In this document: positions 1 through 11,997 of the stretch, in pieces
Layout: every line of letters begins with the position of its first letter
How positions within the stretch are numbered: the stretch's first letter is position 1
Assembly: GCF_016584115.1 (NCBI RefSeq)
Contig: NZ_NRSK01000011.1
Location: forward strand, 1-64,000
Length of the DNA stretch: 64,000 nt
Source: Ectothiorhodospira mobilis
GTDB lineage: Bacteria; Pseudomonadota; Gammaproteobacteria; Ectothiorhodospirales; Ectothiorhodospiraceae
Direction of reading: 5' to 3'
Notes under the pieces: model-generated
What the model saw: the letters and a program-made list of their open reading frames with translations, nothing else
Told to the model about the DNA's origin: nothing
Databases searched by the model: none
Position numbers and translations under genes: made by a program

Positions 1-5
1 AGTCC

Positions 6-338
6 TTGGGTCTTGAGCATGAGGATCATCCTCCGATGATCCCAAACCCCGACCGCCTTCAGGCTCACTTCACGCTGGAATCACGTCCCTCCTTCAGGCT
101 CATGTGTCGTTGGACAAGGCTCCTGCTGGCGCCGGGGGGTATCCTGCTGTATGCCACCTGCTCCCTGCTGCCGGAAGAGAACGACGTGACCGTGCTGCGA
201 TTTCTGGAAGACGAGCCGTCGGCATCGGAGGACCCCATCCAGGCCCCCTGGGGCGTGCCCCGGCAGGCGGGGCGGCAGGTACCGGCGGGGTCTGGTGGCA
301 TGGACGGCTTCTACTACGCCCGGCTGATCAAGCGTTGA
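6..338 (+). CDS. rsmB: RsmB, 16S rRNA (cytosine-967-C5)-methyltransferase, C-terminal part (5' truncated)
   Basis: RsmB methylates C967 of 16S rRNA using S-adenosylmethionine. From about base 115 onward the frame reads like the end of RsmB: a PGG followed by LLYATCSLLPEEN, the catalytic-cysteine motif of m5C RNA methyltransferases, and the typical ending GGMDGFYYARL. The gene runs in from the left edge, so the N-terminal and most of the SAM domain are missing. The roughly 35 residues before the PGG do not resemble the family, and the DNA there is less GC-rich than the rest, so the true junction of rsmB may be near base 110. The stop overlaps the start of the next gene, as usual for rsmB followed by a DUF4390 gene. 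Confidence 0.75.
   Translation: MGLEHEDHPPMIPNPDRLQAHFTLESRPSFRLMCRWTRLLLAPGGILLYATCSLLPEENDVTVLRFLEDEPSASEDPIQAPWGVPRQAGRQVPAGSGGMDGFYYARLIKR
23..42. repeat. Short perfect hairpin at the window edge
   Basis: GGATCAT (23-29) and ATGATCC (36-42) are a perfect 7-bp inverted repeat around a 6-base loop, with a further TTGGG (6-10) / CCCAA (41-45) complementarity close by. It lies in the stretch that does not read like RsmB. It could be part of a mobile-element end or a terminator-like structure; nothing else identifies it. Confidence 0.4.
56..102 (+). repeat. 12-bp direct repeat near the window start
   Basis: CCTTCAGGCTCA occurs at 56-67 and again at 91-102, a 35-base period. It falls in the atypical stretch just before recognisable rsmB sequence begins. 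It could be a chance repeat, a recombination junction or part of a mobile-element end. Confidence 0.5.
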
Positions 339-906
339 GGGGGAAGGTCTTCCAAGGGGGACTGCGCTGCGGGGCGCTGGTGCTGCTGGCCTGCCTGCTG
401 CTTTTCCCCCCTATGGCCGCTGTGGCCGACGAGGTCCCGCCCTTTCGCGTTCTCTGGGCGGACACCCAGCGCGCCGAGGGGATCTACCTGCTGGATGCGC
501 GTATCGATTACCGCCTGGCACCGAACCTGCGCGAGGCCCTGCACAACGGGGTGCGCCTGACCTTCGAGATGCGTGTGGAGATCACCCGCGGGCGGGACTG
601 GCTGTGGGACGAGACCGTGGCCGGGCTCACCCAGGGCTACCGCCTGCGCTACCATGCCCTCAGCCGCCTCTACCTGCTCACCTCCCTCAACACGGGGGTG
701 CAGCGCAGCTTCCACCGCCTGGAATCGGCCCTGGCCCGGATGGGACAGGTGGATGGGCTGCCGCTGCTGGATGCCGCCCTCCTGGAGGCGGACACGGACT
801 ACCGCGTGCGGTTGCGCACCGAGCTGCAGGTGGACGCCCTGCCGCTGCCGCTGCGTCTGCGGGGCTACCTGCTGCCCGACTGGAAACCCGAAAGCGACTG
901 GTACAC

Positions 907-922
<16 letters not shown>
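335..922 (+). CDS. DUF4390 family exported protein
   Basis: Protein of the DUF4390 family, function unknown, which is found between rsmB and ntrY in many Gammaproteobacteria. I place the start at the TTG overlapping the rsmB stop (TTGA). It gives 195 residues with a clear signal peptide: basic n-region (MRGKVFQGGLR), hydrophobic core to about residue 25, and a likely cut after AVA near residue 31, so the mature protein should be periplasmic. The frame is open further upstream, but that part is a shadow of rsmB. The 3' end overlaps the ntrY start by 16 bases, suggesting translational coupling. The start codon is inferred from the signal peptide, since no strong Shine-Dalgarno is visible. Confidence 0.75.
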
Positions 923-3089
<2,167 letters not shown>

Positions 3090-3093
<4 letters not shown>

Positions 3094-4475
3094 AAGACAG
3101 TGACATCCTGGTGGTGGACGACGAGCCCGACATCCGCAGCCTGGTGCGGGACATCCTGGAGGATGAGGGCTACCGCGTCTCGGTGGCGGGCACCGTGGAG
3201 GAGGCCCGCATCCAGCGCCGGCGGCGGCGCTTCGATCTGGTGCTGCTGGACATCTGGATGCCCGACGGCGACGGCATCGGCCTGCTCAAGGAATGGCTCG
3301 AGGCCGGGGGGCAACCCAGCCCGGTGATCATGATGTCCGGCCACGGCACCGTGGAGAGCGCCGTGGAGGCCACCCGCCTGGGGGCCTACGACTTCCTGGA
3401 GAAGCCCCTGTCCCTGGCCAAACTCACCCTCACCGTGGAGCGGGCCCTGGAGGCGGACCGCCTGGCGCGGGAGAACCGGGGCCTGCGCCGGCGCCTGAAC
3501 CCGGACGCCCCGCCGGTGGGGGACAGCGCCGCCATGGTGGACCTGCGCGCCCGGGTGGAGCGCATCGCCCGCCACGACACCGGCGTGCTCCTCAGCGGCG
3601 AACCGGGGGTGGGCAAGCGCACCCTGGCCCGCTACCTGCATGCCTGCAGCCCCCGGGCCGGCCGGCCCTTTGTGGAGGTCCCCCTGGGGGCCATGGATGC
3701 GGAGGAGGCGGCGCTGGAACTCTTCGGCCACGAACAGGGCCACCGCGTGCGCTACGGCCTGCTGGAACAGGCGGGCGGGGGCACGCTGTTCCTGGACGAG
3801 GTGGCGGAGATGGATCCCCACACCCAGGGGCGGCTGCTCACCGCCCTGGAGACGGGGCGCATGACCCGCGCCGGGGGCACCGATGCCATCGCCGTGGATG
3901 TGCGCGTGGTGGCGGCCACCCGGGAGGACCTGGCGCAGCGCGTGGCGGCGGGCCGCTTCCGCCAGGACCTGTACTACCGGCTCAACGGCGTGCCCCTGCA
4001 CGTGCCCCCGCTGCGGGCGCGCATCGATGACCTGCCCGCGCTGCTGGCCCACCACGTGGAGGCCCTGCACCAACAGGAGGGACTGCCCCGGCGCCACTTC
4101 GGCCCCGGGGCCTGCGCGCGCCTGGCGCGCCACCCCTGGCCGGGGAACGTGCGCGAGCTGCGCAACCTGGTGCAGCGGCTGCTGATCCTGGGCAACGACG
4201 GGCAGGTGGAGGCCGCGGAGGTGGACGCCGCCCTGGCCAGCCACCCGGTGGTGCAGGGGGAGGCGGCCCCCCCTGCGCCGGCGGAGGCCACGGATCTGTC
4301 CCTGCCCCTGCGCGAGGCCCGGGAGCGTTTCGAACGGGACTACCTGCTGCGCCAGATGGCGGCGGTGGACGGCCACATGACGCAGCTGTCCGCCCGCGTG
4401 GGACTTGAACGCACCCATCTGTATCGTAAACTGCGCGCCCTGGGCATCGAGCCGAAAAGGTCCCGGGAACGATGA
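3090..4475 (+). CDS. ntrX: NtrX-type response regulator (AAA+ and Fis domains)
   Basis: Response regulator of 461 residues. The receiver domain (1-120) carries D54 in LVLLDIWMP and K105 in LEKP. The AAA+ domain has Walker [10 protein letters not shown] (170-178) and Walker [11 protein letters not shown] (231-240). A Fis-type helix-turn-helix lies at the C terminus. Where sigma-54 activators have GAFTGA, this protein reads [13 protein letters not shown], so the sigma-54-contacting loop is absent. Many NtrX proteins share this, so it may act without sigma-54 remodelling. It overlaps ntrY by four bases and trkA by four bases, so the pair is probably co-transcribed with the potassium uptake genes. 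Confidence 0.9.
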
Positions 4476-5845
4476 AGATCCTGATACTGGGGGCAGGGCA
4501 GGTGGGCAGCACCGTGGCCCACAACCTGGCCAACGAGGCCAACGACATCACGGTGGTGGACACCCGCAGCGAGATCCTGCGCGCCCTGCAGGATCGCCTG
4601 GACCTGCGCACCGTCTCCGGCTTCGCCTCCCACCCGGACGTGCTCATCGCCGCCGGGGCCCGGGACGCGGACATGATCATCGCCGTCACCAACTCCGACG
4701 AGACCAACATGGTGGCCTGCCAGGTGGCCTACACCCTGTTCCACACCCCCACCAAGATCGCCCGGGTGCGGGGCCTGGAGTACCTGGGCTATCCCGCCCT
4801 GTTCGCCCCCGAGTCCCTGCCCATCGATGTGCTCATCAGCCCCGAGGAGGTGGTCACCAACTACATCCAGCGGCTCATCGAGCACCCCGGGGCCCTGCAG
4901 GTGCTGGATTTCGCCGACGGCCGGGTCTCCCTGGTGGCGGTGCGCGCGTATCACGGCGGTCCCCTGGTGGGCAAGGCCCTGCGCCACCTGTCCACCCACA
5001 TGCCCGGGGTGCCGACCCGGGTGGCGGCCATCTTCCGCCGCGACAAGCCCATCTTCCCCGAGGGGGACACGGTCATCGAGGTGGACGACGAGGTCTTCTT
5101 CATCGCCGCCCGCAAGAACATCCGCGCCGTCACCAGCGAGCTGCGCCGCCTGGACAAGCCCTACCGGCGGCTGATGATCGCCGGCGGCGGCAACATCGGC
5201 AAGCGCCTGGCCCAGTCCCTGGGACGGCATTTCTCCGTCAAGCTCATCGAGCAGAACCCGGTGCGTGCCCAGTCCCTGGCGGAGGACCTGGACAAGGTGG
5301 TGGTGCTGAGCGGGGACGCCGCCGACAAGGAACTGCTCATCGAGGAGAACATCGAGAACACGGATGTCTATGTGGCCGTCACCAACGACGACGAGGCCAA
5401 CATCCTCTCCGCCATGCTGGCCAAGCGCCTGGGGGCGCGCACGGTGATGTCCCTCATCAACCGCCCCAGCTACGTGGAGCTGGTGCAGAGCGGTGTCATC
5501 GACATCGCCATCTCGCCGCAGCAGGTGACCATCGGGGCCCTGCTCACCCACGTGCGCCGGGGCGACGTGGTGGCGGTGCACAGCCTGCGCCGCGGTGCCG
5601 CCGAGGCCATCGAGGCCGTGGCCCACGGCGACCGCAAGACCTCCCGGGTGGTGGGGCGCAAGGTGCGGGAGATCCATCTGCCCAAGGGCTGCACCATCGG
5701 CGCCCTGGTGCGCGGCGAGGAGGTGGTCATCGCCCACGGCGAGACCCTCATCGAGCCGGAGGACCATGTCATCCTGTTCCTCACCGACAAGCGCCGCGTG
5801 CCCGAGGTGGAGCGCCTGTTCCAGGTGAGCGTCACCTTCCTCTGA
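4472..5845 (+). CDS. trkA: TrkA, potassium uptake regulatory subunit
   Basis: Peripheral NAD(H)/nucleotide-binding subunit that gates the TrkH potassium channel at the inner membrane. At 457 residues it has the family's duplicated layout: two Rossmann-type RCK-N domains, the first starting with [10 protein letters not shown] at residue 7 and the second with [12 protein letters not shown] near residue 236, each followed by an RCK-C domain. The start ATG overlaps the ntrX stop. trkH begins four bases after its stop, so the two subunits are probably made together. Confidence 0.95.
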   Translation: MKILILGAGQVGSTVAHNLANEANDITVVDTRSEILRALQDRLDLRTVSGFASHPDVLIAAGARDADMIIAVTNSDETNMVACQVAYTLFHTPTKIARVRGLEYLGYPALFAPESLPIDVLISPEEVVTNYIQRLIEHPGALQVLDFADGRVSLVAVRAYHGGPLVGKALRHLSTHMPGVPTRVAAIFRRDKPIFPEGDTVIEVDDEVFFIAARKNIRAVTSELRRLDKPYRRLMIAGGGNIGKRLAQSLGRHFSVKLIEQNPVRAQSLAEDLDKVVVLSGDAADKELLIEENIENTDVYVAVTNDDEANILSAMLAKRLGARTVMSLINRPSYVELVQSGVIDIAISPQQVTIGALLTHVRRGDVVAVHSLRRGAAEAIEAVAHGDRKTSRVVGRKVREIHLPKGCTIGALVRGEEVVIAHGETLIEPEDHVILFLTDKRRVPEVERLFQVSVTFL

Positions 5846-5849
5846 CCCC

Positions 5850-7304
5850 GTGCAATTCACCGCCGTCCAACACCTGCTGGGCCTGCTGGTGATGCTCTTC
5901 TCCGGGGCCATGCTGCCCCCCGTGGGCGTGGCCTGGATGTACGGCGAGGCGGGCAGCCTGTACGCCTTCCTGGAGGCCTTCGGCCTGCTCTGGCTCACCG
6001 GTTTCGCCATCTGGCTGCCGGTATGCCGTGTGCAGCGGGATCTGCGGCTGCGGGACGGATTCCTGGTGGTGCTCCTGTTCTGGCTGGTGCTGGGGGTCTT
6101 CGGGGCCACGCCCCTGTACCTGGATCCGGCCCTGGAGATCCCGGCCACCGATGCCGTGTTCGAGTCCATGTCGGCCCTGACCACCACCGGGGCCACGGTG
6201 CTCACGGGCCTGGATGACCTGCCCCGGGCGCTGCTGTTCTACCGCCAGCAGCTGCAGTGGCTGGGGGGCATGGGCATCATCGTCCTGGCCGTGGCCATCC
6301 TGCCCATGCTGGGGGTGGGGGGCATGCAGCTCTACCGCGCCGAGATGCCCGGTCCGGTGAAGGATAACAAGCTCACCCCGCGCCTCACCGAGACCGCCAA
6401 GGCCCTGTGGTACCTCTACCTGGGGTTCACCGTGGCCTGTGCCGGGGGTTACTGGCTGGCGGGCATGACCCCCTTCGACGCCGTGGCCCACAGCTTCTCC
6501 ACCGTCTCCCTGGGGGGGTTCTCCACCCACGACGCCAGCCTGGGGCATTTCGACAGCCCCTGGGTGGAGGCGGTGGCGGTGGTCTTCATCCTCGCCGGCG
6601 GGGTCAACTTCGGCCTGCACTTCCTCGCCTGGCGCAGCCTGGGCCTGGCCCACTACTGGCGGGATGCGGAGTTGCGCACCTATGTGAAGATCCTGGCCAT
6701 GCTCGCCACGGTGAGCGTGGCCTACCTGCTCACCCATCCCCACACCGGGGGCTGGATGGATGCCCTGCGCCAGGGGATCTTCCACGCCGTCTCCATCGCC
6801 ACCACCACCGGCTTCACCACCGCCGATTTCCATCTGTGGACGGGATTTTTGCCGGTGATGCTGCTGCTGGCCAGCTTCGTCGGCGCCTGCGCCGCCTCCA
6901 CCGGCGGCGGCATCAAGGTGATCCGCTTCCTGCTGCTGCTCAAACAGGGACAGCGGGAGGTGGTGCGCCTGGTGCACCCCAGCGCCCGCATCGCGGTGAA
7001 GGTGGACGGCAAGCCCGTGCCCGATCGTATCCTGGACGCGGTCTGGGGGTTTTTCGCCGCCTACGTGGCCGTGTTCACCGTCCTTCTCCTGGCCCTCATG
7101 GGCACGGGGCTGGATCAGGTGAGCGCCTTCTCCGCCGTGGCCGCCTGCATGAACAACCTGGGACCGGGCCTGGGCGAGGTGGGCGCCCATTACGGTGCAC
7201 TCAGCGATCCCGCCAAGTGGCTGCTCAGCCTGGCCATGATCATGGGCCGGCTGGAGATCTTCACCGTCCTGGTCCTGCTCAGTCCGGCCTTCTGGCGGCA
7301 GTAG
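5850..7304 (+). CDS. trkH: TrkH, potassium uptake transmembrane subunit
   Basis: Integral membrane potassium-translocating subunit of the Trk system. The 484-residue product is strongly hydrophobic. It shows the pore signature of the Trk/Ktr superfamily as repeated TTTG-like selectivity segments: ALTTTGATVLTG near residue 115 and IATTTGFTT near residue 315. The start is a GTG (MQFTAVQHLL) four bases after trkA. It works with TrkA; in high-salt or alkaline habitats such uptake supports osmoadaptation, but that is inference from family knowledge. Confidence 0.95.
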   Translation: MQFTAVQHLLGLLVMLFSGAMLPPVGVAWMYGEAGSLYAFLEAFGLLWLTGFAIWLPVCRVQRDLRLRDGFLVVLLFWLVLGVFGATPLYLDPALEIPATDAVFESMSALTTTGATVLTGLDDLPRALLFYRQQLQWLGGMGIIVLAVAILPMLGVGGMQLYRAEMPGPVKDNKLTPRLTETAKALWYLYLGFTVACAGGYWLAGMTPFDAVAHSFSTVSLGGFSTHDASLGHFDSPWVEAVAVVFILAGGVNFGLHFLAWRSLGLAHYWRDAELRTYVKILAMLATVSVAYLLTHPHTGGWMDALRQGIFHAVSIATTTGFTTADFHLWTGFLPVMLLLASFVGACAASTGGGIKVIRFLLLLKQGQREVVRLVHPSARIAVKVDGKPVPDRILDAVWGFFAAYVAVFTVLLLALMGTGLDQVSAFSAVAACMNNLGPGLGEVGAHYGALSDPAKWLLSLAMIMGRLEIFTVLVLLSPAFWRQ

Positions 7305-7390
7305 CCTCCCCGGGCCAAATCCAGCCGTCCCCCTCGGGTATTGGGTGCCATGGGGTATACTCGGGACACATTCTGGAAAGCGGACGAGTG

Positions 7391-7735
7391 ATGATCACCA
7401 ATATCGAACGCTTCGAGGCGATGCTGGCCGATGGCGAGGACAACCAGCTGCTTCGTTTCTCCCTGGGCAACGCCTATCTCAACGACGGGCGGCCCGGGGA
7501 GGCCTCCATCCACCTGCGCGCCGCCGTGGGACACGATCCCGGCTATTCCGCCGCCTGGAAGCTCCTGGGCCGTGCCCTGGCGGAGAGCGGGGCCCTGCAC
7601 GAGGCCATGGAGGCCTACAACGAGGGCATCGCGGTGGCGGAGGAGCGGGGGGACATCCAGGCCGCCAAGGAGATGCGCGTCTTCCGCAAGCGGGTGCAGG
7701 CCGAGCTGGACCGGGCCGAGGACGGCCATGACTGA
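7391..7735 (+). CDS. Small tetratricopeptide-repeat protein
   Basis: 114-residue protein with two or so TPR-like helices, visible as the pattern LLRFSLGNAYLNDGRP and AAWKLLGRALAESG, followed by a charged C terminus. No signal peptide or membrane segment is visible, so it is probably cytoplasmic. The ATG follows an in-frame GTG directly. Its last bases overlap the start of the LpxL-type acyltransferase, so the two are probably translated together. TPR proteins usually mediate protein contacts; its partner is not known. Confidence 0.7.
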   Translation: MITNIERFEAMLADGEDNQLLRFSLGNAYLNDGRPGEASIHLRAAVGHDPGYSAAWKLLGRALAESGALHEAMEAYNEGIAVAEERGDIQAAKEMRVFRKRVQAELDRAEDGHD

Positions 7736-8678
7736 GGCGTTTGCCGGCGCCGCCGGCCACCGCCGGACCCCTCCCTTCGATCCCGCCCTGCTGCATCCCC
7801 GCCACTGGGGGACCTGGCTCGGTGTCGGTGGCCTGTGGCTGCTGGCGTGGTTGCCGCGCCCCGCCGCCCGCCTCCTGGGCCGCCTGGCCGGAAGGCTGGC
7901 CTGGCACACCTCGGCGCGGCGGCGGCATCTGGCCCGGGTGAACCTGCGCCTGTGCTTCCCGCAATGGGACGAGGCACGGCGGGAGGCGGTGCTGCGGGAG
8001 CATTTCCGCATCGCCGGTCAGTGCCTGGTGGACTATCCGCTGCTCTGGTTCGGCGGCCGCAGGCGTCACCGGCACCTGATCCGGCTGCGCGACCGGGGCG
8101 GGGTGCTGCAACGCCAGCGCCGGGGCGAGCCGGTCATCGTCTGCGCCGCCCATGCCCCGGCCCTGGATTTCGGCGGCCTGCGCCTGAGCCTGGAGGTGGG
8201 CGGGGTCTCCTTCGCCAAGCCCCTGAAGAACCCCGTGGTGGAATGGATCAACACCCGCAGCCGCTGTCAGCACGGGGCCATCGTGTTCGCCCGCCACGAG
8301 GGCCTGCGCCCCGCCATCCGCCACCTGCGCCGGGGGCGGCTGTTCTACTACCTGGGGGATGAGGACCTGGGCCCCGCGCACACGGTCTTCGCCCCCTTCT
8401 TCGGCGTGCCCAAGGCCACGGTGCCGGCCCTGGGACGCCTGGCCCGCCTGGGGGGCGCCCCCGTCATTCCGGCCATGGCCCTCTACCATCCCGGGGAGGA
8501 CCGCTATGAACTGGTTCTGGAGACCCCGCTGCAGGGGTATCCCAGCGGCGATGCGGTGGCGGACGCGACGCGCATGAACGCCGCCCTGGAGGCGCTGATC
8601 CGGGCGCATCCGGCCCAGTATCTCTGGACCCTGCGCTTCTTCAAGACCCGCCCCCCGGGGGAGGCGAAGGTCTACTGA
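7728..8678 (+). CDS. Lysophospholipid/lipid A acyltransferase family protein (LpxL/HtrB type)
   Basis: Membrane-associated acyltransferase of the LpxL/LpxM superfamily, which adds acyl chains to lipid A precursors or related lipids at the inner membrane. The 316-residue protein carries the HX4D active-site motif as HAPALD at 142-147 and an N-terminal hydrophobic segment (about 28-43). Family members are about 300 residues, so the length fits. The ATG lies within the end of the TPR gene. Whether the acceptor is lipid A or another lipid, such as an ornithine or aryl-polyene lipid, cannot be told from sequence alone. I therefore give no gene symbol. Confidence 0.85.
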   Translation: MTEAFAGAAGHRRTPPFDPALLHPRHWGTWLGVGGLWLLAWLPRPAARLLGRLAGRLAWHTSARRRHLARVNLRLCFPQWDEARREAVLREHFRIAGQCLVDYPLLWFGGRRRHRHLIRLRDRGGVLQRQRRGEPVIVCAAHAPALDFGGLRLSLEVGGVSFAKPLKNPVVEWINTRSRCQHGAIVFARHEGLRPAIRHLRRGRLFYYLGDEDLGPAHTVFAPFFGVPKATVPALGRLARLGGAPVIPAMALYHPGEDRYELVLETPLQGYPSGDAVADATRMNAALEALIRAHPAQYLWTLRFFKTRPPGEAKVY

Positions 8679-8696
8679 CGGCCTCGCGTGGGGGCC

Positions 8697-9776
8697 TCAG
8701 GCGTCCCCGTGGCCCAGCACCGGGGTCTGCCGGCCCTGGGCGAAGTCCAGCATGCGCTGGGTGGAGCGCAGGGCCCCGAGGCGCACCGATTCCTCCACCT
8801 GGACCTCGTTACCCCCGTGCTCCAGCACTTCCAGCAGGTTACCCAGACCGTTCATGGCCATCCACGGGCAGTGGGCGCAGCTGTGGCAGGTGGCGCTGCG
8901 CCCGCCGGTGGGGGCCGCCAGCAGGGTCTTGTGGGGGACCTCCTGGTGCATCCTGTAGAAGATGCCGCTGTCGGTGGCCACGATCAGGGTCTCGTGGGGC
9001 AGCTCCCGCGCCGCCTGGATGAGCTGGGAGGTGGAGCCCACCGCATCCGCCTGGGCGATGACCCGGGCCGGGGATTCCGGGTGCACCAGCACCGCCGCCT
9101 CCGGGTGTTCCCGGCGCAGGTCCTCCAGGGCCCGGGCACGGAACTCGTCGTGCACCACGCAGGTGGTGTCCCAGAGCACCATGTCGGCCCCGGTGGTCTC
9201 GCGGATGTAGTGCCCCAGGTGCCGGTCCGGGGCCCAGAGGATCTTCTCCCCCCGGGCGGCCAGGTGGGCCACCAGCTTCTGGGCGATGCTGGAGGTGACC
9301 ACATAGTCCGCCCGCGCCTTCACCTCGGCGGAGGTGTTGGAGTAGACCACCACGGTGCGCTCCGGATGGGCGTCGCAGAAGGCGGCGAAGGCCTCCGCCG
9401 GGCAGCCCAGATCCAGGGAGCATTCCGCCTCCAGGGTGGGCATGAGCACCCGTTTCTCGGGGCTGAGGATCTTCGCCGTCTCCCCCATGAAGCGCACCCC
9501 GGCCACCACCAGGGTGGAGGCGGGGTGCTCCTTGCCGAAGCGGGCCATCTCCAGGGAGTCGGACACGCAGCCGCCGGTCTCCTCGGCCAGCCGCTGCAGG
9601 TCCTCATGGACGTAGTAATGGGCCACCAGCACCGCGTCCCGCTCCCGGAGCAGGGCCTTGATGCGCTCAAGGATCGCCTCGCGTTCGGCCCCGGTGAACC
9701 GGGGCATCTGTCGTTCCACCCACGCCGTCTCCGGCACATGGAAACCGTGCATGGGCTTTGGGTTCGCTGTGGTCAT
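8697..9776 (-). CDS. nadA: Quinolinate synthase NadA
   Basis: NadA condenses iminoaspartate with dihydroxyacetone phosphate to quinolinate in de novo NAD synthesis, using a [4Fe-4S] cluster. Family motifs are clear: [41 protein letters not shown] and a C-terminal [13 protein letters not shown], which include the cluster cysteines. I chose the ATG at 9776 (359 residues) because a gggaaaga Shine-Dalgarno-like stretch precedes it. In-frame ATG and GTG codons upstream (9800, 9836) would add an unconserved leader. It is convergent with the acyltransferase gene and stands alone here without nadB or nadC. Confidence 0.95.
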   Translation of the reverse strand: MTTANPKPMHGFHVPETAWVERQMPRFTGAEREAILERIKALLRERDAVLVAHYYVHEDLQRLAEETGGCVSDSLEMARFGKEHPASTLVVAGVRFMGETAKILSPEKRVLMPTLEAECSLDLGCPAEAFAAFCDAHPERTVVVYSNTSAEVKARADYVVTSSIAQKLVAHLAARGEKILWAPDRHLGHYIRETTGADMVLWDTTCVVHDEFRARALEDLRREHPEAAVLVHPESPARVIAQADAVGSTSQLIQAARELPHETLIVATDSGIFYRMHQEVPHKTLLAAPTGGRSATCHSCAHCPWMAMNGLGNLLEVLEHGGNEVQVEESVRLGALRSTQRMLDFAQGRQTPVLGHGDA

Positions 9777-9940
9777 GGATCTTGTCTTTCCCGTCGTCAT
9801 TGCGGGCCGTCTTGGGCCTCCTGGTGCTTGGACCATGCCCCATGACGGCTGTTCATCGAGATCTCATTCCATGAGCATGGGAGGGGATCCCCCAGGCCGG
9901 TACCGGACCGGGCACCACCGGAGGGCGTCCCGGGTGGGAA

Positions 9941-9953
9941 AATATGTCATATT
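9941..9953. promoter_or_regulatory. AT-rich palindrome between nadA and the acyl-CoA synthetase gene
   Basis: AATATG-T-CATATT is a perfect 13-bp palindrome in an AT-rich island inside an otherwise GC-rich 284-base divergent gap. Such islands usually hold promoters and operators for both directions. No convincing -35/-10 pair could be assigned, so this is only a candidate operator. Confidence 0.3.
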
Positions 9954-10060
9954 CAGGCAAAAATAGGGGGTTTCGCACCGCCAGGCAATAGCGGCGGCGC
10001 GGGGCAACAAACGCAAAAAACGGGCACAAGGGGCCGCAGAGCCCCAGTAGAGGAGACGAC

Positions 10061-11890
10061 ATGGGCGAGCCCAACGACGTCATCACGCCGGCGGAGGCGG
10101 GAACGCTGGCGGGGTTGTTGCGGGAGCGGATCGCACGCACGCCGGAACGGGTGGCATACCGGCAGTACGATCCCGAGGGGGAGGCCTGGGTGCCGCGCAC
10201 CTGGGCGCAGGTGGGCCGGGAGGTGGCCCGCTGGCAGGCGGCCCTGCTGCGGGAGGGGCTGTCCCCGGGGGACCGGGTGGCGGTGATGCTGCGCAACTGC
10301 CAGGAGTGGGTGATCTTCGACCAGGCCTGCCTGGGGCTGGGCCTGATCACCGTGCCCCTGTACACCGACGACCGCCCCGACAACATCGCCTATGTCCTTG
10401 GCGATGCCGGCGCCCGGCTGCTGGTCCTGGGCGGGCGCATGCAGTGGCGGCGCCTGCAGGAGGTGCGCGAGCGCCTGGACACGGTGCAGCGGGTGGTCTC
10501 CGTGCAGCGCATCGAGCCCGGCGAGTTCCCTGAGGATCCCCGCCTGATGGCCCTGGAGGACTGGGCGCCGCCGGACGGGGGCGGCGAACTCACCATCCGG
10601 GATGTGGAACCGGATGCCCTGGCCACCATCGTCTACACCTCGGGCACCACCGGCCGTTCCAAGGGGGTGATGCTCACCCACCAGAACATCCTGCAGAACG
10701 CCTACGCCGCCCAGCAGTGTGCCCCCATGGGGCCGGAGGACCTGTTCCTCTCCTTCCTGCCCCTGTCCCACACCCTGGAGCGCACCGGCGGCTGCTACAT
10801 GCCCATGATGGTGGGGGCGCAGGTGGCCTTCGCCCGTTCCGTGCAGGGGCTTTCCGAGGACCTGCAGAACCTGCGGCCCACGGTGCTCATCTCCGTGCCC
10901 CGCATCTACGAACTCATCTATGGCCGCGTCACCACCGGGCTGGAGTCCCGCTCCGCCCTGGAGCGCCTGTTGTTCCGTCTCACCGTGGACGTGGGCTGGC
11001 GCCGCTTCCAGCACCAGCAGGGGCGGGGGGGCTGGCATCCGGGCCTGCTGCTGTGGCCGCTGCTCAAGCGCCTGGTGGCGGACAAGGTCACCGCCCGCCT
11101 GGGAGGACGTCTGCGCTACGCCGTCTGCGGCGGGGCGCCGCTGCCGCCCCCCATCGCCCGCTTCTTCATCGGCCTGGGGCTGCCCGTCTACCACGGCTTT
11201 GGCATGACCGAGGCCAGTCCGGTGGTGAGCGTGAACCGCCCCGACGACAACCTGCCCGCCAGCGTGGGCCGGCCCCTGCCGGGGGTGGAGGTGCGCATCG
11301 GGCCCCATGAGGAGCTGCTGATCCGGGGGCCCTCGGTGATGCAGGGCTACTGGAACAATCCGGAGGCCACCGCCGAGACCCTGGACGCGGAGGGCTGGCT
11401 GCACAGCGGCGACAAGGCCCGCTTCGACGAGCAGGGCCATATCTTCATCATCGGCCGCATCAAGGACATCCTCGTGCTGGGCAACGGCGAGAAGGTGCCC
11501 CCGGCGGACATGGAGATGGCCATCACCCTGGACCCCCTGTTCGAGCAGGCCATGGTGCTGGGGGAGGGGCGCCCCTTCCTCAGCGCCCTGGTGGTGCTCA
11601 ACCGCGAGGAATGGCGCCGCCTGGCCCAGGAACTGGAGCTGGACCCGGAGGATGCCGGGGCCCTGCAGGGGCGCAAGGTGGAGAAGGCCCTGCTGGCCCG
11701 GGTGGCCGAACAGCTCAAGGAATTCCACGCCTATGCCCAGATCCGCCGCCTGACTCCGGTGCTGGAGTCCTGGGAGGTGGATAACGGCCTGCTCACGCCC
11801 ACCATGAAGCTCAAGCGTCGGCTCATCCTGGACCGCTACGCGCCGCAGATCGAGGCCATGTACGCGGCCCACAACAACCACCGCAGGTAA
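10061..11890 (+). CDS. Long-chain acyl-CoA synthetase (AMP-forming, FAA1-like)
   Basis: ATP-dependent ligase activating fatty acids to acyl-CoA. The 609-residue enzyme has the AMP-binding motif YTSGTTGRSKGVMLTH at 192-207, the adenylate region YHGFGMTEASPVV, and HSGDKARFDEQGH with GRIKDILVLGNGEKVPP near the C-terminal subdomain. This places it in the long FAA1-type group rather than classical FadD. A good Shine-Dalgarno (gaggag) precedes the ATG. A FadL-type porin gene follows after about 107 bases and a CoA-linked reductase after that, which fits a fatty-acid uptake and activation block. The chain-length preference is unknown. Confidence 0.9.
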   Translation: MGEPNDVITPAEAGTLAGLLRERIARTPERVAYRQYDPEGEAWVPRTWAQVGREVARWQAALLREGLSPGDRVAVMLRNCQEWVIFDQACLGLGLITVPLYTDDRPDNIAYVLGDAGARLLVLGGRMQWRRLQEVRERLDTVQRVVSVQRIEPGEFPEDPRLMALEDWAPPDGGGELTIRDVEPDALATIVYTSGTTGRSKGVMLTHQNILQNAYAAQQCAPMGPEDLFLSFLPLSHTLERTGGCYMPMMVGAQVAFARSVQGLSEDLQNLRPTVLISVPRIYELIYGRVTTGLESRSALERLLFRLTVDVGWRRFQHQQGRGGWHPGLLLWPLLKRLVADKVTARLGGRLRYAVCGGAPLPPPIARFFIGLGLPVYHGFGMTEASPVVSVNRPDDNLPASVGRPLPGVEVRIGPHEELLIRGPSVMQGYWNNPEATAETLDAEGWLHSGDKARFDEQGHIFIIGRIKDILVLGNGEKVPPADMEMAITLDPLFEQAMVLGEGRPFLSALVVLNREEWRRLAQELELDPEDAGALQGRKVEKALLARVAEQLKEFHAYAQIRRLTPVLESWEVDNGLLTPTMKLKRRLILDRYAPQIEAMYAAHNNHRR

Positions 11891-11909
11891 TGGCGGGGGC
11901 GCCGCTCCC

Positions 11910-11939
11910 GGCGGCCGCGGGCGGGGGCCCGCGGCCGCC
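11910..11939. terminator. Strong GC hairpin between the acyl-CoA synthetase and fadL-like genes
   Basis: A perfect inverted repeat with 13-bp arms (11910-11922 and 11927-11939) around a GGGG loop. There is no T-tract after it, so it is not a standard intrinsic terminator. It may attenuate transcription, help termination with Rho, or protect one mRNA end. Confidence 0.5.
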
Positions 11940-11997
11940 ATGCAGCCTGCACACCCAGAAGACATCACAACAGCAACGCAGCACCAAGGGGGAATCC

